From Caballeronia pedi (GTDB lineage Bacteria > Pseudomonadota > Gammaproteobacteria > Burkholderiales > Burkholderiaceae): DNA of 64,000 nt. Shown here in pieces: positions 8,805 to 17,003 of this stretch. Below the pieces are notes generated by a model that saw only the letters and a list, made by a program, of their open reading frames with translations, was not told where the DNA came from and made no database searches. The stretch is taken from positions 61,451 through 125,450 of the forward strand of contig NZ_FCOE02000023.1 in NCBI RefSeq assembly GCF_001544915.2, in the 5' to 3' direction. Numbering within the stretch: position 1 is the stretch's first letter; each line of letters begins with the position of its first letter. The translations under genes and the position numbers were made by a program.

Positions 8805-9167
8805 TTCCTTCGATGCGCAACGCAGGCTCGCCGCCGCGATCATCGCGCCCGCGTTGCCCGGCGGCGGCGACCCGTTGCGCGGACTAAAAACGGGATCGCC
8901 CGCCTCGATCGGCCGCCCTGTCAGCACGCACGTTCCCGCCGTGCGCGCGCATCGCACGCGCCACGTCTGATAGCCGTAGTGTCCCGTGCTCGCATCGCAC
9001 CATGAGACGGTCAGCGTGCGCGTCGTCGGCGTATCGAGCACGCGCACGATGGGCTGGCTGCATCCGTCCCAGCATCGCGCGATACGGTGCGTGATCTTCG
9101 CGCCGGTCCCGCGCGCGCCGATATCGTCCACCGTTCTGAGCCACGCGTCGACGTGCTTGTGCGTCAT
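8802..9167 (-). CDS. DUF3331-like hypothetical protein
   Basis: This 121-residue protein is cysteine-containing, has no signal peptide and resembles the DUF3331 family, which is largely confined to Burkholderia relatives. The recognised pattern is an internal WCDASTGHYGYQTWR followed by a C-x4-C pair and TGRPIEAGDPVFSPR. The function is unknown; the conserved cysteines and short length suggest a small metal-binding or nucleic-acid-related protein, which is inference. It starts 7 bp downstream of the minus-strand porin stop, so both may share a transcript. Its end overlaps the terminator of the opposite porin gene. Confidence 0.65.
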   Translation of the reverse strand: MTHKHVDAWLRTVDDIGARGTGAKITHRIARCWDGCSQPIVRVLDTPTTRTLTVSWCDASTGHYGYQTWRVRCARTAGTCVLTGRPIEAGDPVFSPRNGSPPPGNAGAMIAAASLRCASKE

Positions 9168-9174
9168 CGGTCTG

Positions 9175-10305
9175 TCAGAACGCGTGCCTCACGCCGACGA
9201 TCGCGCCCAGTTGCCCGATGCCGGCCGCGGGCGTCGTGCCGCCACCGCCCGCGCTCACCGAGTAGCGCGCTTTCGCGCTGTTCCACAAGTACGCGACGTT
9301 GCCGTACACCGCTGTCCGCTTCGAGAGGAAATACGTCGCGCGCAGGCTCGCCACCGTCGCGCGCGTGTCGTGTTGCTGAACGATCACGCGATACCCTTCT
9401 CCATCGACGACGAACGCCGGCGTCACGTAGTACTGCGCGCCGAGGTAGAAGAGATTCGAGCGCACGCTGCCGCCCGCGCCCTCCGTTTCCACGCGACGTC
9501 CGATCCATCCGCCGCCGATCTTCACGCCCATTACGTTCACATAGCCGTTCGCCTGCAGACGCGCGTCCTTGTCGCTGCCCGACGCGATCGCGAAAGGCGG
9601 TACGCCGTCGAAAAAATTCGCGGCTGCGCTGGTGCCGCCGTGTTGCTCGTCGTAGGCAGTGGCGATGCCGAAATACGTGCCGTCGTATTTGAGCATCGCG
9701 CTCCATTCGCGGCATTGATTGACATCGCCCGGCACGGGGCCGAAGCAGGTGCCCTGCCCCGGCGAGTTGCCGGTGCCCGCGCTGTCGCGCCCGAACGAAT
9801 ACGAAGCGCCGAGCGTCACGCCATGAAACTTGCCCTTGTAGGCGACGGTGTTGTCGCTTCTTCCATTCGGCAGAAACGCATCCAGCGCGCCGATACCGTA
9901 GATGTCCGGGCCGAGGATATCGGCATCGGCCATCGCCCAGTAGGTCATCGTGTACTGACGCCCGAACGACAGCGTGCCCCACGGCCCTTCCAGACCGATG
10001 AACGACTGTCTGCCGAAGAGCCTCCCGCCTTGTCCCGAATCGCCGGCGCGCACGTTGAATCCGCTTTCGAGCACGAACACGGCCTTGAGCGCGCCGCCGA
10101 GATCTTCCACGCCACGCATGCCCCAGCGCGAAGGCACTTCCCCCGTGATGCCCGGCATGCGCACGATGTGATCTCCCGCAGCATTCGCGTGCGACACGTA
10201 TTCGACGCCCGTGTCCATCAAGCCATACAGCGTGACACTGCTTTGCGCGAATGCGGACGCGCTGAACAACGCCGCGATCGATATCGCGTATCGGCCAAAT
10301 CTCAT
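9175..10305 (-). CDS. Gram-negative general porin (second paralogue)
   Basis: The 376-residue protein has a signal peptide ending SASAFA and the same mature start QSSVTLYGLMDTG as the porin at 7587. SRWGMRGVEDLGGALKAVF and GRQSFIGLEGPWG match the porin fold, and the last residues GVRHAF give the C-terminal aromatic signal. A ribosome binding site (AGGAGAG) precedes the ATG. Upstream lies a strong palindrome (10354-10371), so unlike the other porin this one is probably under specific regulation, perhaps induced with a substrate. The substrate is not predictable. Confidence 0.95.
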   Translation of the reverse strand: MRFGRYAISIAALFSASAFAQSSVTLYGLMDTGVEYVSHANAAGDHIVRMPGITGEVPSRWGMRGVEDLGGALKAVFVLESGFNVRAGDSGQGGRLFGRQSFIGLEGPWGTLSFGRQYTMTYWAMADADILGPDIYGIGALDAFLPNGRSDNTVAYKGKFHGVTLGASYSFGRDSAGTGNSPGQGTCFGPVPGDVNQCREWSAMLKYDGTYFGIATAYDEQHGGTSAAANFFDGVPPFAIASGSDKDARLQANGYVNVMGVKIGGGWIGRRVETEGAGGSVRSNLFYLGAQYYVTPAFVVDGEGYRVIVQQHDTRATVASLRATYFLSKRTAVYGNVAYLWNSAKARYSVSAGGGGTTPAAGIGQLGAIVGVRHAF

Positions 10306-10680
10306 GAACTCTCCTGTGTCTCCGTCGATTCGTTCGGATGACGAATCTTATGTCGATGGTTTAAACCATCGCGAAGAGCTTAGGGATCGAGTCTGAAGCC
10401 GGCAACGGGGGAGACAGCGAATCTCGCGCCGATGAAAAGCGAGGCAAGGCGTGTTGTTGCGTCGATGCCCGCGATCGGATGCATTCTCTTTTGTTCAGCG
10501 GCGCAAATGCCAACAAAAATTGCTGCGCACGCATCACACGCGCTTGTGTGAAATGTATTCAACCCTGTCTTGAACGAAATCGCGACTTGCACGGCGTTCA
10601 CGTTTGCCTTGCAACAACTTCGCTTCTAACGCGCAAGTCGCTATGGCATCGTGCCTTCATTCGAATCAAGGAGAAGATCG
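10306..10680. other. Divergent intergenic region between porin and DUF4863 gene
   Basis: This gap of 375 bp separates two divergent genes and must hold both promoters. The porin-proximal part carries two inverted repeats (10327-10371). The remaining 300 bp has an open frame on the minus strand (10380-10601) with no ribosome binding site or family resemblance, which I do not count as a gene. A strong Shine-Dalgarno sequence for the right-hand gene is at 10668-10673. Confidence 0.5.
10327..10371. promoter_or_regulatory. Palindromic operator candidates upstream of the second porin
   Basis: A perfect 18-bp palindrome CGATGGTTTAAACCATCG occupies 10354-10371. A second inverted repeat, GATTCGT-7 nt-ACGAATC, lies at 10327-10347, closer to the porin start. 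Such symmetry is typical of sites for dimeric helix-turn-helix repressors. No regulator gene adjoins, so the binding protein is unknown. Confidence 0.55.
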
Positions 10681-11232
10681 ATGGCCCCGACTCAAGCCGC
10701 ACAAAGCAGCAAGGAAGCGCTCGTCGCGCGATGCCTGCCCTTTCTCGAAGAGGTCAAGGACATGACGACGGACACGAACGTCGAGCAATGGCTCAACACT
10801 CGATACGGCATGGATAGCGCGCTATACAACGATCTCGCGCGGCTGATCAGGCTCGGCGTCGAGGAAGGATGGGCGGCGGATGTCGAAATCTCCGGCCCGC
10901 GATATCGGCGCGCGCGTCTCGTCGCGCCGTGTCCGGAGACGTTCTTCTTCAGCATCACCGCCGTTCTGATGGACAGCACGGGCAACGAGCAGAGCAATCC
11001 GGAAGGCAGCTTCCGCGGCGACTATCACGCGCACCCGTATGGGGAATTCAACATGGTCGTGCCGCTCGATGAAGGCGCGGCGCTCGCGGGTCCAAACGGA
11101 TGGTGTCATGGCGGCTGGACCGCACCCGCGCCGGGAAGTCATCACTATCCGGAAGCGAAGGGCGGCGCGGTGATCGCGCTGTTCTTTCTACCGGCCGGGC
11201 GAATCTCATACGACATCGCGCCGCCGCGATGA
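10681..11232 (+). CDS. DUF4863 family protein (4-hydroxylaminobenzoate lyase-like)
   Basis: The start at 10681 is chosen because AAGGAG lies 7 bp upstream, giving 183 residues rather than a longer frame from 10651. The sequence resembles the DUF4863 family, whose characterised member PnbB converts 4-hydroxylaminobenzoate to protocatechuate and ammonia. The conserved C-terminal half includes GDYHAHPYGEFNMVVPL, GWCHGGWTAPAPGSHHYPE and GGAVIALFFLPAGRISYD, a cupin-like pattern rich in His. No nitroreductase lies beside it, so the 4-nitrobenzoate role is not supported by context. An aromatic-acid-type MFS transporter is nearby at 12453-13811. Confidence 0.7.
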   Translation: MAPTQAAQSSKEALVARCLPFLEEVKDMTTDTNVEQWLNTRYGMDSALYNDLARLIRLGVEEGWAADVEISGPRYRRARLVAPCPETFFFSITAVLMDSTGNEQSNPEGSFRGDYHAHPYGEFNMVVPLDEGAALAGPNGWCHGGWTAPAPGSHHYPEAKGGAVIALFFLPAGRISYDIAPPR

Positions 11233-11241
11233 GACCTTCGC

Positions 11242-11280
11242 AAAAATAGAAAACGCCGCGCGGCAGACTGCGCGCGGCGT
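11242..11280 (-). terminator. Intrinsic terminator of the ProQ/FinO gene
   Basis: A perfect 10-bp stem ACGCCGCGCG/CGCGCGGCGT with an 8-nt loop lies at 11253-11280. On the minus strand it is followed by a T-rich run (TTTTCTATTTTT). It begins directly after the stop codon of the ProQ/FinO gene. Confidence 0.85.
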
Positions 11281-11286
11281 GTCGTG

Positions 11287-11883
11287 TTACTTGGCGGATT
11301 CCGCCGTCTTGGCCGATTCCGCCGTCTTCGCCGATTCCGCCGTCTTCGCCGATTCCGCTGGCTTCGGAGCCGCAGCGGACCGCGCAAGGCGATTCGCTTC
11401 CAGATAGCCGGCGCGTTCCGCATCCGCCGACGATACTTCGCCCGCCTGGCCGCCCGTCAGATCGATTCGAGGCGCGCCCTGCACGAGACAGGTCCAGTAA
11501 CGGTTGCCACGGCACCAGACCTTGATCGCGCCACGCAATTCCTTCTCGTCGAGGCCGAGTTCCGCCGCATGTTTCACGAGGTCTTCGAAAATACCGACCT
11601 TGAGCGGAACCTTGGGCGCGGGATTCTTCGGAAATGCGAGCGGAAACCGCTTTTGCAGCTTGCCGATCGTGTGGACGACCGGATCCACCGGTTTCGATGG
11701 CGTCGCCGGCTTTTGCGCTGCCGCCGGCTTCGACGGATTCACCGGCTTTGCCGAGGCCGCCGGCTTTGCCGAGGCCGCCGGCGCGGGACGCCGCCCGCGC
11801 GGCGCCTTTTTCTCCGCTGCCTTGCTGGCAGCCTGTTTCTCGAGTTGCTTTTTCAGTCCGGCGAGTTGTTCGAAACCCATCAC
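11287..11883 (-). CDS. ProQ/FinO family RNA-binding protein with repeat tail
   Basis: This 198-residue protein contains a FinO/ProQ RNA-chaperone domain at about residues 68-158 (IGKLQKRFPLAFPKNP, KVPLKVGIFEDL, GAIKVWCRGNRYW). Proteins of this family bind structured sRNAs and mRNA 3' ends. An N-terminal coiled segment is followed by a basic Ala/Lys/Pro linker (about 22-67). The C-terminus ends in four TAESAK-type hexapeptides encoded by four 18-bp tandem units. Burkholderia genomes often have several ProQ-like paralogues with differing linkers, and this one looks like an accessory copy. Confidence 0.88.
   Translation of the reverse strand: MMGFEQLAGLKKQLEKQAASKAAEKKAPRGRRPAPAASAKPAASAKPVNPSKPAAAQKPATPSKPVDPVVHTIGKLQKRFPLAFPKNPAPKVPLKVGIFEDLVKHAAELGLDEKELRGAIKVWCRGNRYWTCLVQGAPRIDLTGGQAGEVSSADAERAGYLEANRLARSAAAPKPAESAKTAESAKTAESAKTAESAK
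11293..11364. repeat. Four 18-bp tandem repeats at the ProQ-like C-terminus
   Basis: Four consecutive 18-bp units, nearly identical (consensus GCCGATTCCGCCGTCTTC in plus-strand reading), occupy 11293-11364. They encode the TAESAK repeats of the C-terminal tail. Because 18 is a multiple of three, copy number changes would lengthen or shorten the tail without a frameshift. Confidence 0.85.
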
Positions 11884-12004
11884 ATCGTGCCCGTAAAAAA
11901 CGTTGCGGGGATTTTAACAGCCTCCGATGACACCTACTCGCACGGCACCCGGCGGCCTTATCGGACGAGCTTACTCTTCCGATAGGCCGTCAGGGACATG
12001 ACGC

Positions 12005-12274
12005 TCACTGTCCGCCACCCGAATAGGCGTTGCAGAACGGCCGCGGGTTGCATCCGAGCGCTGCGCCGCCAGACCACGTCGACGCGTTTCCGCTGGCGCT
12101 TTGACCGGCGGCCGCGCCGCCATAAGCGGCGTCGCCGGAAGGCGTCGCGCTCTGCGCGCTCTGCTGGCGCGGCGCGGGGATGGACTGCAAGGTGTCGGTG
12201 GTCTCTTCGGCCTGAGCCAGGCTTCCGAGCGTGCAGACGGCCACGAGCGTGGCCGAAACGAGAACGATCTTCAT
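12005..12274 (-). CDS. Small exported hypothetical protein
   Basis: The ATG at 12274 is preceded by GAAGGAGGAAGTC, an excellent ribosome binding site, so the frame extending to 12337 is not used. The 89-residue product starts with a signal peptide (MKIVLVSATLVAVCTLGSLA, cleavage likely after AQA). The mature part is low-complexity (Ala, Gly, Ser, Gln) and ends with a Cys pair in LGCNPRPFCNAYSGGG that could form a disulphide in the periplasm. I know no family for it. It lies alone between the ProQ-like gene and the MFS gene on the same strand. Confidence 0.7.
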   Translation of the reverse strand: MKIVLVSATLVAVCTLGSLAQAEETTDTLQSIPAPRQQSAQSATPSGDAAYGGAAAGQSASGNASTWSGGAALGCNPRPFCNAYSGGGQ

Positions 12275-12452
12275 GACTTCCTCCTTCAACGAAGGCTTGC
12301 TGCCGATGCGTGTGCGCGGCGTGCGCGCACACTTCAACCATATACCTCGGCGCGTGCGAAGGGTAATGCCTTCATGTCATGCATCCGGGCCGTCGTTTCG
12401 AATTCGAGCATGAACGTTCGACATATCGGCGACGAAGACCCGCATTGCATCG

Positions 12453-13811
12453 TCAATGCGCGAGCGGCTGGGTATCCGCGACTTCGGTCGTCGCGCGAGG
12501 ACTCGCCACCTGCTTGAGCAGCAATGCGACGCACGATGCCGCGCCCGCCATCGCCACGACGGTGAAGATGCCCGGCAGGCTCATCTGCTGCCGCGAAAGC
12601 TCGGCGACCAGAAACGAGCCCGCGATGCCACCGAACCGGCCCACGCCCAGCATCCACGCGACGCCGGTGCCGCGTCCCGAGGTCGGATAGAACGCCGCCG
12701 CAAGCGCGGGCATCGAAGCCTGCGCGGTATTCACGAGCGCGCCCGCCACGAAGACCGCGCACACGAGCCAGCCGAGATTGCCGACCGCCTGTCCGATCGC
12801 GTACACGCTCACCGCGCCGAGCGCATACGCGCCAGCCACGACGCCGTTCGGATTGAAGCGGTCCATCAGCATGCCGCACAGCACCGTGCCCGCGCCGCCG
12901 AGCGGAAAGAGCGCGGAAATCAGCGCCGCGCGCTGTGGGCTCAGGCCCGCATCCTTCAGCAACACCGGCATCCAGTTGATGAGGCCGTAGAAGATCACGA
13001 GGCCCATGAAATAGCACAGCCACAGCATCAGCGAACCGAATACATGCGTGCGCGACAGCACGATGCGCGCCCCGCCGCTGCCCGCTTCAGGTCCGGCGGT
13101 CTCACGCATCACGAACGTTTCCGCCGCCGCGACGTGCGGCGCGATGCGCGTCAGCACCTTGCGAATGCGCTCGACAGGCTTCTGCTTCGACACCATGTAC
13201 TGGATCGATTCCGGCAGCGCGAGCACGAGCACCACCGCCAGCAACAACGGCACCGCGCCGCCGAAATGCAGCACGCTGCGCCAGCCGAAGTGCGGAATCA
13301 TCCAGGCCGCGAGAAAGCCACCGAGTGCCGCGCCCAAAGGAAAGCCGCAGAACATCAGATTGACGATGGTCGCGCGGCGGCCATTCGGGCAGAACTCGCT
13401 CATCAACGTGACGGCGTTCGGCATCGCCGCGCCGAGGCCCACACCGGTCACGAAGCGCAGCGCGGTCAACGAAGTAAGATCGCTCGCCTGGCCCGAAGCG
13501 AGACACGCCACGCCGAATATGAACACCGCCGCGATCAGCACGCCGCGCCTGCCCCAGCGATCCGCGAGCGGCCCGGACAACAGCGCGCCGCATGCGAGCC
13601 CGAAGAGCGCCGCGCTCAGCACGGGCGCGAGCGCCGCGCGGCTCAAATGCCATTCGCCGACGAGCGAAGGCGCAATGAAGCCGATCGCGGCGGTATCGAA
13701 ACCATCCATCAATACGATCACGAAGCACATCGCGAATACGAGCCATTGATAACGCGAAAACGGCCGTGCGTTGATGAGCGCCTGTACATCGACAACCTTT
13801 GTCTCTTCCAT
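12453..13811 (-). CDS. MFS transporter, AAHS (aromatic acid:H+ symporter) type
   Basis: The 452-residue protein has twelve predicted membrane segments and the family motifs of the PcaK/BenK group: DGFDTAAIGFIAPSLV in helix 1 and GPLADRWGRRGVL in the loop between helices 2 and 3. Members import benzoate-type acids with protons across the inner membrane. The N-terminal tail VDVQALINARPFSRYQW is also typical. It stands alone on the minus strand, 132 bp from the terminator of the upstream oxygenase operon (13946-13971). The real substrate is unknown; aromatic acids are the best guess. Confidence 0.9.
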   Translation of the reverse strand: MEETKVVDVQALINARPFSRYQWLVFAMCFVIVLMDGFDTAAIGFIAPSLVGEWHLSRAALAPVLSAALFGLACGALLSGPLADRWGRRGVLIAAVFIFGVACLASGQASDLTSLTALRFVTGVGLGAAMPNAVTLMSEFCPNGRRATIVNLMFCGFPLGAALGGFLAAWMIPHFGWRSVLHFGGAVPLLLAVVLVLALPESIQYMVSKQKPVERIRKVLTRIAPHVAAAETFVMRETAGPEAGSGGARIVLSRTHVFGSLMLWLCYFMGLVIFYGLINWMPVLLKDAGLSPQRAALISALFPLGGAGTVLCGMLMDRFNPNGVVAGAYALGAVSVYAIGQAVGNLGWLVCAVFVAGALVNTAQASMPALAAAFYPTSGRGTGVAWMLGVGRFGGIAGSFLVAELSRQQMSLPGIFTVVAMAGAASCVALLLKQVASPRATTEVADTQPLAH

Positions 13812-13945
13812 AGCATCCTCTCTGATCGACAGGCGCCCAGATTACGAGCGCGCATACCGGCGAACAACCCGGCAAGTTACGAACGCGCGGCGCGCAGCGC
13901 GCACCAACGCCTCGCGACGTTGCTCGCGATGTCACCATTTCGAAT

Positions 13946-13971
13946 GAAAAAGCCCTTGTTTCAGGGACTTT
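13946..13971 (-). terminator. Intrinsic terminator of the Rieske oxygenase operon
   Basis: Reading the minus strand, AAAGTCCCT-GAAACA-AGGGCTTTTT forms a stem with one bulged base followed by a T run. It lies about 75 bp after the LysR stop and so closes the operon that begins at 20166. Confidence 0.7.
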
Positions 13972-14047
13972 CGACGACGTTCACACGCGCGCGCTCAGCA
14001 GCGCGCACGCAGTGAATCCTTTGCATGACGATCTTGCATGCCGCGCA

Positions 14048-15022
14048 TCAGCGGCTTCGCACTTGCCGCGATACGTCGATGAGTTGCTGCCTGAGCCATT
14101 GCAGCCCGGGGTCGGCATCGTTGCGTTCGTGCCAGACGGCGCGCACGGTCACATCGGGACATGTATAGGGCGTCGCGCACATCTTCAGTTCACCGCTGCG
14201 TTCCAGTTCGCGGCCGAGCGACGACGGCACCAGCGCGAGCATGTCGCTATGACGCAGCAGCGCGGGAATCGCGAGCGAATGCGCGACGGCCATGCGCACG
14301 CGCGGCACATCGGCGCTATCGGCGAAGCCACGGTTGAGCGCATCGCGATCGAACATCTCCGATTGCCGCGCGAGTCCCCGTTCGACGATGAAGCCGCTCA
14401 CCGCGCCCTCTTCCTCGCCGCCCTGCGATACCGCAACGAGTGGATAGGTCAGCAGATCCTCTCGCGTGAGCGGCCGCTCCGCGATCGCGTGCTCGCGATG
14501 CAGCAGCAGCACGTCGGTCTGCGCCCACACATCGATCGAGCGAAAGCGACGCGGCACATCGGCGAAAATCCCGATCGCGATGTCGATGCGGCCGACATCG
14601 ATCTGGCCCGCGAGATCGAGGCGCGTCGACGGCCGCACCACGATATCCACGAGCGGCGCTTCCGCGCTCAGACGCTGGCTGAGCCGCCCGAGCAGCAGCG
14701 CCGTGATGTAGTCGTTCGCGGCCAGCACGAACGTGCGTCGCGCGATCGCCGGATCGAAGGTGTCGACGCCCAGCGCCGCCTTGATCTGCGCGAGCGCGCC
14801 GCGCACCTGTGTCGCCATGGCGAGTGCGCGCACGGTGGGCTCCATGCCGCGCCCGGTACGCACGAAGAGATCGTCGCCGAGCACGTCGCGCATGCGACCG
14901 AGCGCATGACTGATCGCCGATTGGCTAAGGTGCAGGCGCTTGCCCGCCAGCGCCAGATTGCGGTCTTCGAAAATGGCGTCGAAGACGCGCAGCAGATTGA
15001 GGTCGATACGCTCGGCCGACAT
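14048..15022 (-). CDS. LysR family transcriptional regulator (end of oxygenase operon)
   Basis: The start at 15022 gives a standard 324-residue LysR protein (MSAERIDLNLLRVFDAIFED); the frame extends further upstream but into the previous gene. The winged helix is in residues 8-66 (GKRLHLSQSAISHALGRMR), followed by a substrate-binding-like sensor domain. The N-terminus resembles the NahR/NodD/LinR branch, which senses aromatic or related inducers. It begins 4 bp after the gamma-glutamyl hydrolase stop, so it is the last gene of the operon, an unusual place for a LysR gene. Together with the GntR gene at 20505, it gives the operon two candidate regulators. Confidence 0.9.
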   Translation of the reverse strand: MSAERIDLNLLRVFDAIFEDRNLALAGKRLHLSQSAISHALGRMRDVLGDDLFVRTGRGMEPTVRALAMATQVRGALAQIKAALGVDTFDPAIARRTFVLAANDYITALLLGRLSQRLSAEAPLVDIVVRPSTRLDLAGQIDVGRIDIAIGIFADVPRRFRSIDVWAQTDVLLLHREHAIAERPLTREDLLTYPLVAVSQGGEEEGAVSGFIVERGLARQSEMFDRDALNRGFADSADVPRVRMAVAHSLAIPALLRHSDMLALVPSSLGRELERSGELKMCATPYTCPDVTVRAVWHERNDADPGLQWLRQQLIDVSRQVRSR

Positions 15023-15026
15023 CGCG

Positions 15027-15776
15027 TCACGCCTCGCCGCGCGTCGCGTAGCGTCTGCAACTCGCGCCGAATGACTCGAACAGCGCGCGGGAAAGCGCAT
15101 CGCTCGAAACCATCGCTTCCGGATGCCATTGCACGCCGAGCGCGAACGGATGCGCTTCGAGCCGTATCGCTTCGATCAGCCCATCCGGCGCGCGCGCCTC
15201 GACCGCCAGTTGCGGCGCGAGCTTGGCCACGCCCTGACGATGCAGCGAGTTCACCTGCACGCGCCGCGCGCCGCCCGCGAGCGTCGCCAACGCGCCGTCA
15301 TCGGCGAGTTCGATTTCATGACGATAGCGATAGCGCGCGAGCAATGCTTCGCGTTTGTCTTCGAGATGATCTTCCGAATGCCCCGACGCATGGATGTCGG
15401 GATGCAAGGTGCCGCCGAACGCGACGTTCATCTCCTGAAAGCCGCGGCAGATGCCGAAGAGCGGCATGCCGCGCGCCGCCGCGCCGCGCATCAGTTCCAG
15501 CGCGACATGATCGCGGTCGGGATCGACGAGCATGTCCGCGTCGTCCGCGCCGCCGTACAGGCGCGCTTCGACATTCGACGCGCCACCGGGAAACAGCAGG
15601 CCGTTCACGCCGTCGAGATAGTCCGCGACCGCTTCGACATCGCGCGATGCCGGAATCAGCACCGGGCTGACTTGCGCGCACGTCATCAATGCGCGGACAT
15701 AGCTGTGCTTCGCACTATGCAGATCGTATTCGCCGACGAAAAACCGGTCGCACACGACACCGACAAGCGGCTTCAT
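15027..15776 (-). CDS. Gamma-glutamyl-gamma-aminobutyrate hydrolase (PuuD-like class I GATase)
   Basis: The ATG at 15776 overlaps the reductase stop as ATGA and gives 249 residues, the normal PuuD length. The nucleophile Cys is in FGICRGFQEMNV and the catalytic His in GVQWHPEAM. PuuD hydrolyses the gamma-glutamyl amide of GABA in the Puu pathway; related enzymes in aniline degradation clusters (AtdA2/TdnT) act on gamma-glutamyl anilide. Beside a glutamine-synthetase-like gene and a Rieske oxygenase, its likely job is to remove the glutamyl group from an oxygenated intermediate or to control its level. None of the other puu genes is present. Confidence 0.88.
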   Translation of the reverse strand: MKPLVGVVCDRFFVGEYDLHSAKHSYVRALMTCAQVSPVLIPASRDVEAVADYLDGVNGLLFPGGASNVEARLYGGADDADMLVDPDRDHVALELMRGAAARGMPLFGICRGFQEMNVAFGGTLHPDIHASGHSEDHLEDKREALLARYRYRHEIELADDGALATLAGGARRVQVNSLHRQGVAKLAPQLAVEARAPDGLIEAIRLEAHPFALGVQWHPEAMVSSDALSRALFESFGASCRRYATRGEA

Positions 15777-16999
15777 TGCGCCGCTCCTTTCAGATCGAAC
15801 GCGGGATCTTCCGCTTCGTGCGGCGCCAGCTTGACGCTCTGAGCGAGCAGCTTGCGCGCGAGCATATGCTCCTGCGGACGATTGATGCTGTCCACCGCGA
15901 TCAACGCATCGCCGCGAAAGTAGAAGATCGAGAACTTCTTCTCGTCGACGGACCCGCGCAACGCATGATGCGTGAAGCCCGAGTGAATGCCCGCCATCTG
16001 CAGCTTGAGATCGTATTGATCGGACCAGAACCACGGCACCACGCGATACGGCTGCGGCCGCCCGACGATCGCGAGCGCCGCGACTTTCGCCATGTCGTTT
16101 GCGTTCTGCACCGATTCGATGCGGCTCGCGCGCGAGCCGGGTGGCGCCCAGTGCGGCACGAACGCGGCGCAATCGCCCGCGGCGACGATCGCCGGATCGC
16201 TCGTGCACGCGCATTCGTCGACGACGATGCCGCCCGCCACCGCCAGGCCGCACTCCGCCGCGAGCTCGGTATTCGGAATCACGCCGATGCCGACCACGAC
16301 GAGATCGCACGGCAGATGCGTATCGTCATCGAGCACGACGGACACTGCATCGTCGAGCGGCTGTAGCGCGACCACCTTGCGCCCGAATTCGAAGGCGACG
16401 CCCTTATCGGCATGCGCGCGCTGCATGAACGCCGACATCCACGGCGACGCGACGCGCGCCAGCAGGCGCGCCTCCGTTTCCACGACCGTCACGTCGATGC
16501 CGTGCTGACGCAGCGACGCCGCCGCTTCGAGTCCGATATATCCGCCGCCGATCACCACCGCGCGCCGCGCCGCGCGCGCCGTTTGCGCGAGACGCCGCGC
16601 ATCGCGCAGATCGCGCAGGTAGTGAACGGCATCGAGCGTCGCGCCGGGACAATCGAGCTTGCGCACGCGCGCGCCGGTGGTGAGCGCGAGATGATCGTAG
16701 GCAATACGCGTGCCGTCATGCAGCTCGACTTCACGTTGCGCGCGATCGATATTCGTTGCGCGCATCGACGGCATCCATTCGATTTTCTCTTCATCGAAAA
16801 AGGCCTGCGAGCGCAACGGCAAACGCGCTTCGCTGAAGCTTCCGGTGAGAAATCCTTTGGATAGCGGCGGACGCTGATACGGCGCATCGGCCTCGTCGCC
16901 GATCAGCACGATGCGTCCGTCGAAGCCGGCTTCGCGCGTGGCCGCCGCGAGCTGAACTCCCGCATACGACGCACCGACGATCACGAGCGTCTGATTCAT
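15773..16999 (-). CDS. FAD-dependent ferredoxin reductase (putidaredoxin reductase type)
   Basis: The 408-residue flavoprotein has an N-terminal FAD site (IVGASYAGVQLAAATREAG), a central NAD(P)H site (IGGGYIGLEAAASLRQHG) and the second FAD motif near PAIVAAGDCAAF. It matches the reductases of class II Rieske oxygenases and P450 systems, which pass electrons from NADH to a small ferredoxin. Its C-terminal domain IHSGFTHHALRGSVDEKKFS is normal for the family. The ferredoxin gene lies 4 bp upstream and the PuuD-like gene overlaps its end by 4 bp. It probably serves the oxygenase at 18850. Confidence 0.92.
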   Translation of the reverse strand: MNQTLVIVGASYAGVQLAAATREAGFDGRIVLIGDEADAPYQRPPLSKGFLTGSFSEARLPLRSQAFFDEEKIEWMPSMRATNIDRAQREVELHDGTRIAYDHLALTTGARVRKLDCPGATLDAVHYLRDLRDARRLAQTARAARRAVVIGGGYIGLEAAASLRQHGIDVTVVETEARLLARVASPWMSAFMQRAHADKGVAFEFGRKVVALQPLDDAVSVVLDDDTHLPCDLVVVGIGVIPNTELAAECGLAVAGGIVVDECACTSDPAIVAAGDCAAFVPHWAPPGSRASRIESVQNANDMAKVAALAIVGRPQPYRVVPWFWSDQYDLKLQMAGIHSGFTHHALRGSVDEKKFSIFYFRGDALIAVDSINRPQEHMLARKLLAQSVKLAPHEAEDPAFDLKGAAQ

Positions 17000-17003
17000 G
17001 GTT

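Noticed and set aside
10380..10601. Minus-strand 73-codon frame between the second porin and the DUF4863 gene
   Set aside because: No ribosome binding site or family resemblance, and it lies in a divergent promoter region.
11293..11364. Regular repeats considered as a CRISPR array
   Set aside because: The 18-bp units are contiguous without spacers and encode protein repeats in frame; no cas genes are present.
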